64,000 nt of DNA, from the NCBI GenBank assembly GCA_023665205.1, contig JAMPEJ010000003.1, positions 124,001-188,000 on the forward strand, read 5' to 3'. Positions within the stretch are counted from its first letter, which is position 1, and each line of letters starts with the position of its first letter. Made by a program: the position numbers and the translations under genes. This DNA comes from Corallococcus sp. GTDB lineage: Bacteria; Bacillota; Clostridia; Christensenellales; CAG-314. Below the pieces are notes generated by a model. That model worked only from the letters and a program-made list of their open reading frames with translations. It did not search any database and had not been told where the DNA came from. Positions 26,226 to 34,308 of this stretch are shown here, piece after piece.

Positions 26226-26419
26226 ACGTTAAGCATAGACTTGCGGTCAAAAATTTATTCGTTTTTCGCATTTTTAGTTATGCCGTATTTTATAAAATCA
26301 CTGCGTACAAACTAGAAAACGCATTAGTTTGTATTAATTTTTCGGCGTTTACGACTCATACAAATACGTACTGTCGCCTTTGCACCGCCGCACACACCGA
26401 TTATCAGACGTATATAAAA

Positions 26420-26456
26420 TGCGCTCCGCAAGTTACAAAAACATGCGGAGCGCATA
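26420..26456. repeat. Perfect inverted repeat
   Basis: ATGCGCTCCGCA / TGCGGAGCGCAT with a 13-base loop. It has no T-tail, so it is not a simple terminator. Confidence 0.7.
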
Positions 26457-26476
26457 TGGTTCACCTCTACGCCAAA

Positions 26477-26507
26477 ATAAAAAACGAGGGGCAAATCCCT
26501 CGTTTTT
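26477..26507 (-). terminator. Terminator of the M60-like gene
   Basis: AAAACGAGGG / CCCTCGTTTT hairpin with T-rich tails in both directions, 25 bases after the stop codon. Confidence 0.8.
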
Positions 26508-26531
26508 TTATTATATATAAGCATAAACCGT

Positions 26532-29500
26532 CTAGAAAATCAATACCGAATCGATATTCGCTTCCCCGACACACTTGACCACCACACTGTGCTTACCCTG
26601 CGCCAACTCCGACGTAAGATAGCAAACGGCAAAGTCGTTATCGTCTTTTTTTAACGCGATCGACTCTACTAATTGACCGTCAACGTACACTTCAAAATTC
26701 TTACCGTAATATTTCGAAGAAATAATTCCTACGCGCGTACCTTCGAATTCGAACTTCATCTCCGCGCCCTTATCGCCCACGTAAACGTGTCCGAAACTGG
26801 AACTTGCCTGTTCCGCTTTCCATGGACCCGTGCATAAAAATTTGTCGTTATCCGGAGAGTACTGCTTGCCTCCTTTTATTTCCACCGCTTTCAACAATTC
26901 TATTCCGCCGATAATTATCTCTCCGCTGTAGGATTCGGTAATAACCAACTTGTAATAACGTAAGTAGGCGGCGTCAAAATTAACGGTCACAGTGCTGCCG
27001 GAACGCGGAACGTTGGTAAATTCTCCTACCGTAAAAAATTCCTCTCCGTCTAAGCTGCCGTAAAGAGTAAAGCTTTTGGCAACTTTCCAATCGCCGTTAG
27101 GTCTGTACTGACTGTAAATCGTCATGCGGTTTACAACTTGCGCCTTACCGGTATCGATAACCAATTCCAAAGGCTTGCTTGCACTGACTCCTTCTTTCGT
27201 ATGAATAAAAGTAGCATTATTACCGTCCGTAAGATTAGAAAGCGGATAGTTACCCCAACCCCAATTTAACGGGGGAGCAACATAATTGTGAGATACGACT
27301 TCTTCCGAAGTTGCAAATTCGTACTCCGTGTAGTCGTAATCGTATTCGCGCGTATAGAAGTAGTCGCTTTCAAATTGCTTCGTAAATTCGTACGACTGTC
27401 TGTAAGCGGTAGCGTAAGTGGCGCTTGTAGGAGGTACCGGAGTAGTATTGCTTGCTTCCTCCGCAGTGACTTCTTGACCGCGTTCGTTGTAGTAATGAGT
27501 GCGGGAAGTAACTGCAGTTGCATCGCCCGCGGGTACTTCGTTACCATCCGCGTCGTAGAACTTTTCCACCGTAGTATACATCGGAGTAGTCCAACTTCCT
27601 ATACCCAAGCCGACGTAACTTGCCGTATTGGCTTTTGGAGATAACGGCACGGTTATCAGCACCTCCTTAAAATAGATCCATTCTTCCGCATTGACGTACA
27701 CGTCTTTGTAGGTATTGGGATCGTTCAAACGGAAATCCGCACTGCCGGTGCTTGGAGCCTTCTCTTCCTGTATATAGGCAACCTTCTCATAAGTTTTTCC
27801 GTTATCGCGAGAGATGTACAACGCGCAACTTATGCGGCCGCGCAAGTAAATTCTGTACATACCGGCCTCGGGGAAATACAGTTTGCCTTTGATTTCGAAT
27901 ATCTGATTTTTATTTACGACGTAACCTTCGTAAGCCGGATTGTTGACGTTAGCGTCGGAATCGCCGTACAACCAAACGTCCGTATTGCTGTTTTGCGAGA
28001 TGTTTTTGTTATCGACGGTTTCCGCACTTATAGCGCCGCGGTAGTTGTTTTCGTAAGCTTCCGCAGCGTCGGTGTAATTTTCCCCCTCCTCAAAAGTGTA
28101 AACCGTACGTTCCAAAATAGCTTTGTTGCTTTCGTGCGACTGCTGAAATTCCAAAATCAAATCCACGTCGTCAAGCGGCTTGCCGTTGTAGGTATGACTG
28201 CCGTCTTCCGTAGTTATTTCTACCGTGACGTAAATTTTACCGGAGTTCAATTCCTCGTTGGGCGTAAACTTGTATACGCCTTTGGTTTCCGTTTCTTCAA
28301 ACTTGCCGTTGATAGCGTCCGCCCTTACGTTTTTTACCGTTGCCTTAAAGCCGTTGCCTACGACTATGCTGCCGTATTCATACTGACTGTCGTCATTGAC
28401 GTGATACTCTCGCAGATCCACAATATAGGATTTGCCGGAAGGAATAACAAACGGCTGCATTGTGGAAATTTCCCGCTTTTCCACCGTTCCGTCGTCATTG
28501 ACGTAATTGTACGTTCTACCCGTCTGATAAACGCTGGATACGGGAACAAACGTCGGATAATCGGTGGCGGCCGGAGTTACCACGCTGCCGGTATAGGCGG
28601 TAATTTGCGATGCAAAATAAGTGAAATCCAGATGAGTATTTGCCGCCCATTTGTTGAAGTAAGCGGCGCCGGATGCGCCCGTAGACTTGATAAACGCGTC
28701 CTGCCCCAAGTTGTGCAACAACGTTGCGTAAACAGCCAAACCGTTTGTAGAGTTTATCTCGCCTGTATTTACGCGGTTGAGCGCCCAAGTGGCGCTTGTA
28801 TAACAGTTCCAGCCGGAAAGACCTGATCCGCCGTAAGAACTCAATTGCCGCGCGGAGGAAATCTTTGTAAACAAACTGTACGAGACCAGATTCAGCGCAT
28901 TGTTTGTAACTTCGCCAGTGTAACCGACGCCGTAATTTTGGAAATTGTGGTGATACTCGTGCATATTGCCCCAAGCGCCGGAAGTAACGAAAGAATTGTA
29001 GTTCAAGGAACTTGTCATCCAACCCGCAGGGCAGTTGACGGACCGCCTTCCGGGGAAAGCAACCGCAGCGCCGGCGGCAACGAACGGGTCGTACAAAAAG
29101 ACTATGCCTTGATTAGATACTCTGCTGCTGACAAGCGATATTTTTTCCCAAAGTATAGCCGCCTTGTATAGGTCGTCGTAACTGAAATTTTTTGCATAGT
29201 ACATGGGTCCGGAATGAAGCACGCCGCTATCCCATACTTCCAAATCGAAGTACGGCGCGGAAGACTTAGCATACGTTTCGTACTCTTCCTTCGTCGTTAC
29301 GCCCAATATAAAGTGAGCATAGTTTACTCCGCCGGAAATTGTAACCGAAAACGTGGACGACTCCGAACGGATATATATGGGACCGCCCAAGAAAGAGCCT
29401 ACGTAAGCGGTATATACGCCGTCTTCCAGTTCTGCCGTATCTTTGGTTATGTTCATTGTATTCAAGATAACCGGCATACGGTTAAAGTTTCTGGCCGACC

Positions 29501-30533
29501 AAATATTGTTGGCCTGACCGTTGTACAGCGCCTGCCCGATATGCACCGTTATGCCGGACGTTGCGTTCATGTCCGACTCGCTTATCTGAATTTTGATAAC
29601 CTCTCCGGCCGGAGCATAAAGCCCCGTTACGCTGTAATAACTACCGTACGTTCTCGGACGGAAAGTAAGACGTTTGATTACGGCAGGTTCGTCGTCGGCA
29701 ACGTTGCCCATGTACAAATTTACGGAACCGGTATGTTTGTAAAGTTGCGTTATGCCGCCGTCCGGCACAGTGTAATCGCTGCGTGTCCCGACGTACAAAT
29801 TGCCGTCCTTGTCCATCCAATCGTAAAGGCCGCCCGTATTAGTTGTAGGTTTGGCGCACAACTTTTTATTTTCTGCAAGTATAGCGTTTTTCTGTTCCGT
29901 AGTAAGAGATAAAGTGTGATCGTACTCGGGATAGCCTGTTTCCAACCCTCCGTCGCGAATTCCGTCCACGGGTTTGTACCTTTCCACAGTTCCCAACACT
30001 TCCGACGAATACCCTACCTTAGTTGCGCTTTTGTAAGCGTTTACAAACGGAATATCAAGAGAATCGTTGCAACTCTTTAACCCCAACGCCAAACCCAGAC
30101 AAAGCGAAAAAGTTAGTACAAGCAGCATTATTATCGCGCAAATACGGAAAGTTTCCGTCTTGACAAATTCCTCTACGGTCATTTCCGCGATGCGTTTGCC
30201 CTGCCGTGCGGAATCGGCGCGCGATGCAGAGTCGGTTTTCGTATTATCGTGCAAGTTGTCCGCAACGGATTTTGATCTTGCCGACACGCTTTTTTTAGTT
30301 TTAGGCAACGACTCGGACTTAGGCGCTGCGGCCTCGGCAGACTTTACGTCTGCGGGGACTTTCTCCGAAGCAGATTTTGCACGAGACGGCTTGGAGGTCT
30401 GCGTCTTAGCGTTTGACGTTTTGGGAGTCTTTGCAGCGGTTTTAGACGTATCCGAGACCGAATTTGCGGTAGCGGACTTTTTCGTTTCGTTTTCCGAATG
30501 CTTTACGTTGGATTTCTTTTCTTTATCCGTCAT
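26532..30533 (-). CDS. M60-like (mucin/glycoprotein-directed) metallopeptidase, membrane anchored
   Basis: 1333 residues. Residues 1-130 are a Lys/Ser/Ala/Thr-rich cytosolic segment without hydrophobic residues; one helix at 131-152 anchors the protein with its bulk outside. The zinc motif HEYHH is at 525-529, followed by FQNYGVGYTGEVTNNA, fitting the M60/enhancin pattern HExxH...E. Downstream are strand-rich modules and a discoidin-like (F5/8 type C, CBM32) domain at about 1088-1214 (LSNLTDGNNATF ... LRYYKLVITES), then a last sugar- or glycan-binding-like domain. Known M60 members cleave O-glycosylated mucins. The ATG is preceded by AGGAG. Second M60-like protein in the window at 34309. Confidence 0.85.
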   Translation of the reverse strand: MTDKEKKSNVKHSENETKKSATANSVSDTSKTAAKTPKTSNAKTQTSKPSRAKSASEKVPADVKSAEAAAPKSESLPKTKKSVSARSKSVADNLHDNTKTDSASRADSARQGKRIAEMTVEEFVKTETFRICAIIMLLVLTFSLCLGLALGLKSCNDSLDIPFVNAYKSATKVGYSSEVLGTVERYKPVDGIRDGGLETGYPEYDHTLSLTTEQKNAILAENKKLCAKPTTNTGGLYDWMDKDGNLYVGTRSDYTVPDGGITQLYKHTGSVNLYMGNVADDEPAVIKRLTFRPRTYGSYYSVTGLYAPAGEVIKIQISESDMNATSGITVHIGQALYNGQANNIWSARNFNRMPVILNTMNITKDTAELEDGVYTAYVGSFLGGPIYIRSESSTFSVTISGGVNYAHFILGVTTKEEYETYAKSSAPYFDLEVWDSGVLHSGPMYYAKNFSYDDLYKAAILWEKISLVSSRVSNQGIVFLYDPFVAAGAAVAFPGRRSVNCPAGWMTSSLNYNSFVTSGAWGNMHEYHHNFQNYGVGYTGEVTNNALNLVSYSLFTKISSARQLSSYGGSGLSGWNCYTSATWALNRVNTGEINSTNGLAVYATLLHNLGQDAFIKSTGASGAAYFNKWAANTHLDFTYFASQITAYTGSVVTPAATDYPTFVPVSSVYQTGRTYNYVNDDGTVEKREISTMQPFVIPSGKSYIVDLREYHVNDDSQYEYGSIVVGNGFKATVKNVRADAINGKFEETETKGVYKFTPNEELNSGKIYVTVEITTEDGSHTYNGKPLDDVDLILEFQQSHESNKAILERTVYTFEEGENYTDAAEAYENNYRGAISAETVDNKNISQNSNTDVWLYGDSDANVNNPAYEGYVVNKNQIFEIKGKLYFPEAGMYRIYLRGRISCALYISRDNGKTYEKVAYIQEEKAPSTGSADFRLNDPNTYKDVYVNAEEWIYFKEVLITVPLSPKANTASYVGLGIGSWTTPMYTTVEKFYDADGNEVPAGDATAVTSRTHYYNERGQEVTAEEASNTTPVPPTSATYATAYRQSYEFTKQFESDYFYTREYDYDYTEYEFATSEEVVSHNYVAPPLNWGWGNYPLSNLTDGNNATFIHTKEGVSASKPLELVIDTGKAQVVNRMTIYSQYRPNGDWKVAKSFTLYGSLDGEEFFTVGEFTNVPRSGSTVTVNFDAAYLRYYKLVITESYSGEIIIGGIELLKAVEIKGGKQYSPDNDKFLCTGPWKAEQASSSFGHVYVGDKGAEMKFEFEGTRVGIISSKYYGKNFEVYVDGQLVESIALKKDDNDFAVCYLTSELAQGKHSVVVKCVGEANIDSVLIF

Positions 30534-30688
30534 AAATCGTTCTCCTATTTTTCCTATATTTTGTTATACTTAATCTATTTTATCAAATAAAAGCGCGTCT
30601 AGTCAATATTTTTTCAGTCCTAAAAAATTTATGCGAATTTTTTCTCGCACGTAAAAGCTTAATCGGAAATTTAGAATGCGCAAAACTA

Positions 30689-30717
30689 TTGACAAAATAT
30701 CCGCAATCGTGTAGAAT
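30689..30717 (+). promoter_or_regulatory. Promoter of tRNA-Ala(CGC)
   Basis: TTGACA (30689-30694), 17-base spacer, TAGAAT (30712-30717). The tRNA begins about 170 bases later, a long leader for a tRNA gene. Confidence 0.75.
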
Positions 30718-30809
30718 AACGAAGTATCTGCAAATTACAAATGCCGAAATTAGGAAAGTGTTTGCAGTACAAATATTTAGGGAAAAACGTTCTCTGTTAT
30801 TATAAGTTT

Positions 30810-30882
30810 GGGGGTATACTCCGCTACGCTCCGTGGCGTTCGCACCTATCGGCGCTCGGCTAAGGGCTCTGACCGTACCCCC
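30810..30882 (+). repeat. tRNA-Ala-headed chimeric element C, tRNA-sized hairpin
   Basis: 73 bases beginning GGGGGTA and ending TACCCCC, so the two ends pair like an acceptor stem. The inside has no D, anticodon or T-arm consensus but shares the core GGCGTTCGCACCTRTCGGCG with 20822-20875 near tRNA-Ala(GGC). Confidence 0.75.
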
Positions 30883-30894
30883 GCAAATAAGTTT

Positions 30895-30970
30895 GGGGGT
30901 ATGGCTCAGTTGGTAGAGCGATGCGTTCGCAACGCATAGGTCACGAGTTCGAATCTCGTTATCTCCACCA
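30895..30970 (+). tRNA. tRNA-Ala (anticodon CGC)
   Basis: 76 bases with CCA. Acceptor GGGGGTA/TATCTCC with G3-U70, D-arm GCTC/GAGC, anticodon stem ATGCG/CGCAT with loop TTCGCAA, T-arm ACGAG/CTCGT. Confidence 0.95.
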
Positions 30971-31000
30971 GCAAGCGGCTTGCTTATTGGTCGCAAACTA

Positions 31001-31029
31001 AAAGGAACGCAATTACAGCGTTCCTTTTT
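31001..31029 (+). terminator. Terminator of tRNA-Ala(CGC)
   Basis: AAAGGAACGC / GCGTTCCTTT hairpin with T-tail, 30 bases after the CCA. Confidence 0.8.
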
Positions 31030-31133
31030 CCTTTGCTTCCTTTTGCTTCGCCGCCCTTCTATTGCAATAATCAAGACAGTCCGAAATGACGTAGCGCTCC
31101 GTTACACTCCGCTTACCCTTCGCTCCGCTCGGG

Positions 31134-31153
31134 ACGAATCTCGTTATCTCCAC
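31134..31153 (+). pseudogene. tRNA-Ala 3' fragment (T-loop to CCA)
   Basis: 20 bases identical to the last 20 of tRNA-Ala(CGC) (GAATCTCGTTATCTCCACCA). The break lies in the T-loop right after TTC, the same place as in the tRNA-Ile pseudogene. Confidence 0.85.
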
Positions 31154-31327
31154 CAACGTCGCAACACGACGTATTAAGCAAGGATTGCAACATTTTGTTG
31201 CAATCCTTTGCATTTGTGTCAGTTGCTCCTTTTCCCCACAAAAGCCTTTTTGTGGGGACCCCGAAAAGCTTGGTACATCGTACCAAGTCTTTTTTGTTGC
31301 TCACGCATAGTTCATGCGATCGCGAAC

Positions 31328-31402
31328 ACGCGCTTTGCTTTGCAAAGCCGCTGAGGGGCGTCGCTTCCGCTCCTTGCACGCAACGCATAGGTCACGAGTT
31401 CG
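31328..31402 (+). pseudogene. Insert plus internal tRNA-Ala fragment
   Basis: 31380-31402 is identical to the tRNA-Ala(CGC) part from the anticodon loop to the T-loop (GCAACGCATAGGTCACGAGT...). It is preceded by a 52-base segment ending CGCTCCTTGCAC, which resembles the large insert of the tRNA-Ile pseudogene. Confidence 0.75.
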
Positions 31403-31763
31403 CGCAAGCGTTACTTACAGTGCGGCACATTGCAAATGATCTACCGTTTACAGGAAACTGCAAATTTGTTATTTCGCCGGATACAAACAAAAAACGAACT
31501 TTCATTTTCACAGAAAGTATATTTCGTTTCTCATTTATATCACGCATCAATACTTCTACGTTCCGCCAACAATTTGGATTGTCCGACGCGGAGAAAATTA
31601 CAAATTGATCGGATTTCAATTTATAAAGAATTTAAGCATTTATAAAATATTTTACACGTAATATATGTTAAACGTCTCGCCAAAGCCAATACACATCGAA
31701 CAAGTAGATCCACTGTTGTTTTGGTCAAACAGAGACAAAGAATATATTATAGGAGAATTTTAT

Positions 31764-31997
31764 ATGGAAGAAAACACCACTTACGCAGAAACACCCGTAA
31801 CAACAACGCCTACGGCAGAAGATCTTTGCGGATCTGTGAACATTCTCGACACCGTACATCTTAAAAACCTTGTAGACGATCTTGCAAAGCTTTACAGCAC
31901 GTCCGTTTGCACGAAGGTGGCAAGAGACATGAAAATTGCGTCGGAAAAACGACTTATTGAAGCAATCCGCGCAAATCTTGACCGCTACGAGGGCTAG
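31764..31997 (+). CDS. Small hypothetical protein
   Basis: 77 residues, starting at an ATG with AGGAG seven to eight bases before; a longer in-frame reading from 31665 is not needed. The N-terminal 25 residues are Thr/Pro-rich; the rest is a helical region with two Cys and a charged end (MKIASEKRLIEAIRANLDRYEG). No family recognised. It stands alone with a terminator. Confidence 0.55.
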   Translation: MEENTTYAETPVTTTPTAEDLCGSVNILDTVHLKNLVDDLAKLYSTSVCTKVARDMKIASEKRLIEAIRANLDRYEG

Positions 31998-32029
31998 GCG
32001 TAAAACACAGCCGTTTTACGTCCGCATAA

Positions 32030-32065
32030 CAGAAAGGCTTGACGCAACACGTCAAGCCTTTCATT
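32030..32065 (+). terminator. Terminator after the small hypothetical gene
   Basis: AAAGGCTTGAC / GTCAAGCCTTT hairpin (32033-32061); preceded by another dyad CGTAAAAC/GTTTTACG at 31999-32020. Confidence 0.65.
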
Positions 32066-32079
32066 GTAGCCTATACGGC

Positions 32080-32108
32080 TTGATTAGAGTATAAAATTGT
32101 GATACAAT
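32080..32108 (+). promoter_or_regulatory. Promoter of the zinc-ribbon protein gene
   Basis: TTGATT (32080-32085), 17-base spacer, TACAAT (32103-32108), 28 bases before the ATG. Confidence 0.7.
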
Positions 32109-32136
32109 TATTTACATAACAAAGCGAGGTTGTACA

Positions 32137-33771
32137 ATGAACGTAGAACAATGGGAAGACATAATAAAAAACGGACGAAGCGACGTGCTTGAAGAAATAC
32201 TGAAGCAATACGCAGATATTTTTGAAAAGTGCGAATCGCAGGAAGAATTGTACGAAACAGCCCCGACCGAACTTTTGCACAAATTGACGCTAAACGGCGA
32301 CGACGAAGCATGCGCACATTACGTAAGACGCCGCATAGACGAGGATACGCTGATTGCCGAAGACATGAAGTATCTAAAATCTGCAATACTTAATCTCGGG
32401 TTCGAGGCGGCGCTTTTGGGCGGTTGGCTGTACGGTATGAAAGACTGCATCTATAAAGATCCATTTATGGAATATGTGTCGTACGTCGTTTTGGAGCAAT
32501 ACGGCAACGACCGAGCGCACAAGTTGCTGTCGAAAGCCTACAAAAAAGACCGCGAGTTGATAGAAAAAGCCGAAGCCACAGTACTTAACCGCCAAGTTGA
32601 TCTTTGGGCCGTTGAGCATATTCGCGGAGCGCTGTTGAACATTCGAGTGAATACACACCGCATGGAAAAGGACAGCCGATTCCCCGAATACAAACTGGCG
32701 TACCTTACCGAAGTGTATTTGACTGAAACCACGGGCAGAGAAACGGACGGCGAAAACATATTTGTGGGATACCTCCGCAGCAAAAAGCGTGACGACGACA
32801 TGCAACGCATGACAGACGGTATAATAGACGAGATTTGCTCCGTAGCTGACAAAATGCACGTCCCGACAGTGGATTTTACGCTGGAAGGAAAGAGGTTGTA
32901 CCACTACGGCGGCGGTCCGACGAAAAAATACGACGTATCGAAAGATAAAATAACAATTATTTCCGACGCTGAAATGAACGTTAAAGTGACCGACGATACG
33001 CTTGCGGGCAACGTTTGCACCGCGTGCGGCGGCACGCTAGGTCCGGACGGAGTGTGCGTCTTTTGCGGACGCAAGGCCGCGGTAAAGGAAAAGAACGGCA
33101 TTTACATAAAGCGCAGCAAAGATGCCGAAGCAATGATTTGCACGCAATGCGGCGCACCGGTACATGTAGAAACGGGCGGAAACACCGCTTTTTGTTCGGC
33201 ATGCGGCACGACGTTCGTAATCAACGGCAACGCGCTGAAATTTGAGATACCCGGGCTGAACTACGAGAACATCCGCGCCGATATGCCCGAAGGCGCAACG
33301 CTTCCCGACGTCAAATTTGTTCGCGCAAGCGTAGCCGACGACAGAGTGACGGCGATTATGCCAAAAAACTTTATCGTAATGCCCGAAAAACTGCGACGGA
33401 TAAAATACCGCGCAAACGCGCCGCGTTACATCTACACCACCCCCGACTCCACGGTCAACCTGACGATGAGTATCGGCGGTTCGCTTAAAAACAGCGACGT
33501 GTTCGCATTCGGACAGCAGATGTTAAGCGCACTGAAAAACGCAAACCCGACGGCTCAGTTCGGCGAATCCAAACAAATTACTCACAAAAGAAACGTCTTT
33601 TATTTTGATTTTATCGTTGCGGGCATGGATCAAAAAATTTACAACGCAATGTTCTTTTTTTCATTCGGCGGACAGCAAGGCATGGGCTCGTGGAACTGTC
33701 TGGGAAAGGACAGGTGGTATTGGGCGGCCGTCTTTGAGCATGCGGTAAAAACCATGGAATTTAACGATTAA
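32137..33771 (+). CDS. Cytosolic protein with two zinc ribbons, unknown function
   Basis: 544 residues, no signal peptide or helix. The N-terminal 230 residues are alpha-helical and repeat-like. Two zinc ribbons follow: CTACGG...CVFCGR (about 290-310) and CTQCGA...CSACGT (about 333-357). The C-terminal 180 residues contain strands and a hydrophobic pocket-like part. I do not recognise a family. The promoter is strong and the gene is monocistronic. Confidence 0.7.
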   Translation: MNVEQWEDIIKNGRSDVLEEILKQYADIFEKCESQEELYETAPTELLHKLTLNGDDEACAHYVRRRIDEDTLIAEDMKYLKSAILNLGFEAALLGGWLYGMKDCIYKDPFMEYVSYVVLEQYGNDRAHKLLSKAYKKDRELIEKAEATVLNRQVDLWAVEHIRGALLNIRVNTHRMEKDSRFPEYKLAYLTEVYLTETTGRETDGENIFVGYLRSKKRDDDMQRMTDGIIDEICSVADKMHVPTVDFTLEGKRLYHYGGGPTKKYDVSKDKITIISDAEMNVKVTDDTLAGNVCTACGGTLGPDGVCVFCGRKAAVKEKNGIYIKRSKDAEAMICTQCGAPVHVETGGNTAFCSACGTTFVINGNALKFEIPGLNYENIRADMPEGATLPDVKFVRASVADDRVTAIMPKNFIVMPEKLRRIKYRANAPRYIYTTPDSTVNLTMSIGGSLKNSDVFAFGQQMLSALKNANPTAQFGESKQITHKRNVFYFDFIVAGMDQKIYNAMFFFSFGGQQGMGSWNCLGKDRWYWAAVFEHAVKTMEFND

Positions 33772-33844
33772 AAATATTGGGCATATAAACTAACGGCAAA
33801 CAAAACGATCAAACAAAGTATGCCAAGACAAACAGACACCTTCA

Positions 33845-33883
33845 AAAGAGAAAGACGTAGCGTTACTTCTTTCTCTTTGTTAT
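33845..33883 (+). terminator. Terminator of the zinc-ribbon protein gene
   Basis: AAAGAGAAAG / CTTTCTCTTT hairpin with a T-rich continuation. Confidence 0.6.
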
Positions 33884-34114
33884 TCTTTAGCATTGTAAAG
33901 TTGCGTACTAATTTATATGTTTACAAATTAAATCCAGTCATTAGATATGGCAAGCGAACGCAACGGCGACGTTATATTTGCACGGTTTTGCAAAACGTTT
34001 GAAAATTATTATCTACGGTGATATGATATGTTCATTTTTAGTGCCGTTTAGCAAAATAAAAATTTCTTCGCTTTACAGCCGGCTCGGAATTTTTGTTGTA
34101 AAAGACGGCAATGA

Positions 34115-34148
34115 AATACGGTATTCGCTTGACAGTGAATACCGTATT
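34115..34148. repeat. Inverted repeat
   Basis: AATACGGTATTC / GAATACCGTATT, 12-base perfect arms. It could be an operator or a converging terminator without a T-tail. Confidence 0.6.
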
Positions 34149-34308
34149 GTTTCGCTTAAAAATGCAACTGATAAATTTCAGTTTTTTATTTACTATATAA
34201 AGTATGTTTTTTAGCGTTCCGTTTTTACGACTTTTCAGCAATTATTTTTTCTTTGGATTACCGAAAATGCGGAAAGCAATTTTTGCTGTTACACTTATAT
34301 TTACGCGC

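Larger units (their letters stand above)
26226..26531. other. Intergenic region with two hairpins
   Basis: 306 bases: a 12-base perfect dyad at 26420-26456 and the M60 gene terminator at 26477-26507. No gene supported. Confidence 0.5.
30534..30894. other. Leader region of tRNA-Ala(CGC)
   Basis: 361 bases. It holds the tRNA promoter (30689-30717) and the chimeric hairpin element 30810-30882, which should be transcribed with the tRNA. Confidence 0.6.
31030..31763. other. Intergenic region with tRNA fragments and hairpins
   Basis: 734 bases without a supported gene. It has two tRNA-Ala fragments (31134-31153, 31380-31402), a chain of hairpins (31181-31209; 31235-31258; 31266-31294, the last with six T), and then AT-rich DNA. 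Several short frames cross it but none is convincing. Confidence 0.5.
33772..34308. other. Intergenic region
   Basis: 537 bases with a terminator (33845-33880) and a strong dyad (34115-34148). A plus-strand frame at 33978-34214 covers the dyad but lacks a ribosome binding site and is not called. Confidence 0.5.

Noticed and set aside
31392..31645. Overlapping 70-codon frames near tRNA-Ala fragments
   Set aside because: No start signals and no protein-like pattern on either strand.
33978..34214. 78-codon plus-strand frame
   Set aside because: No ribosome binding site and it runs through a strong inverted repeat.
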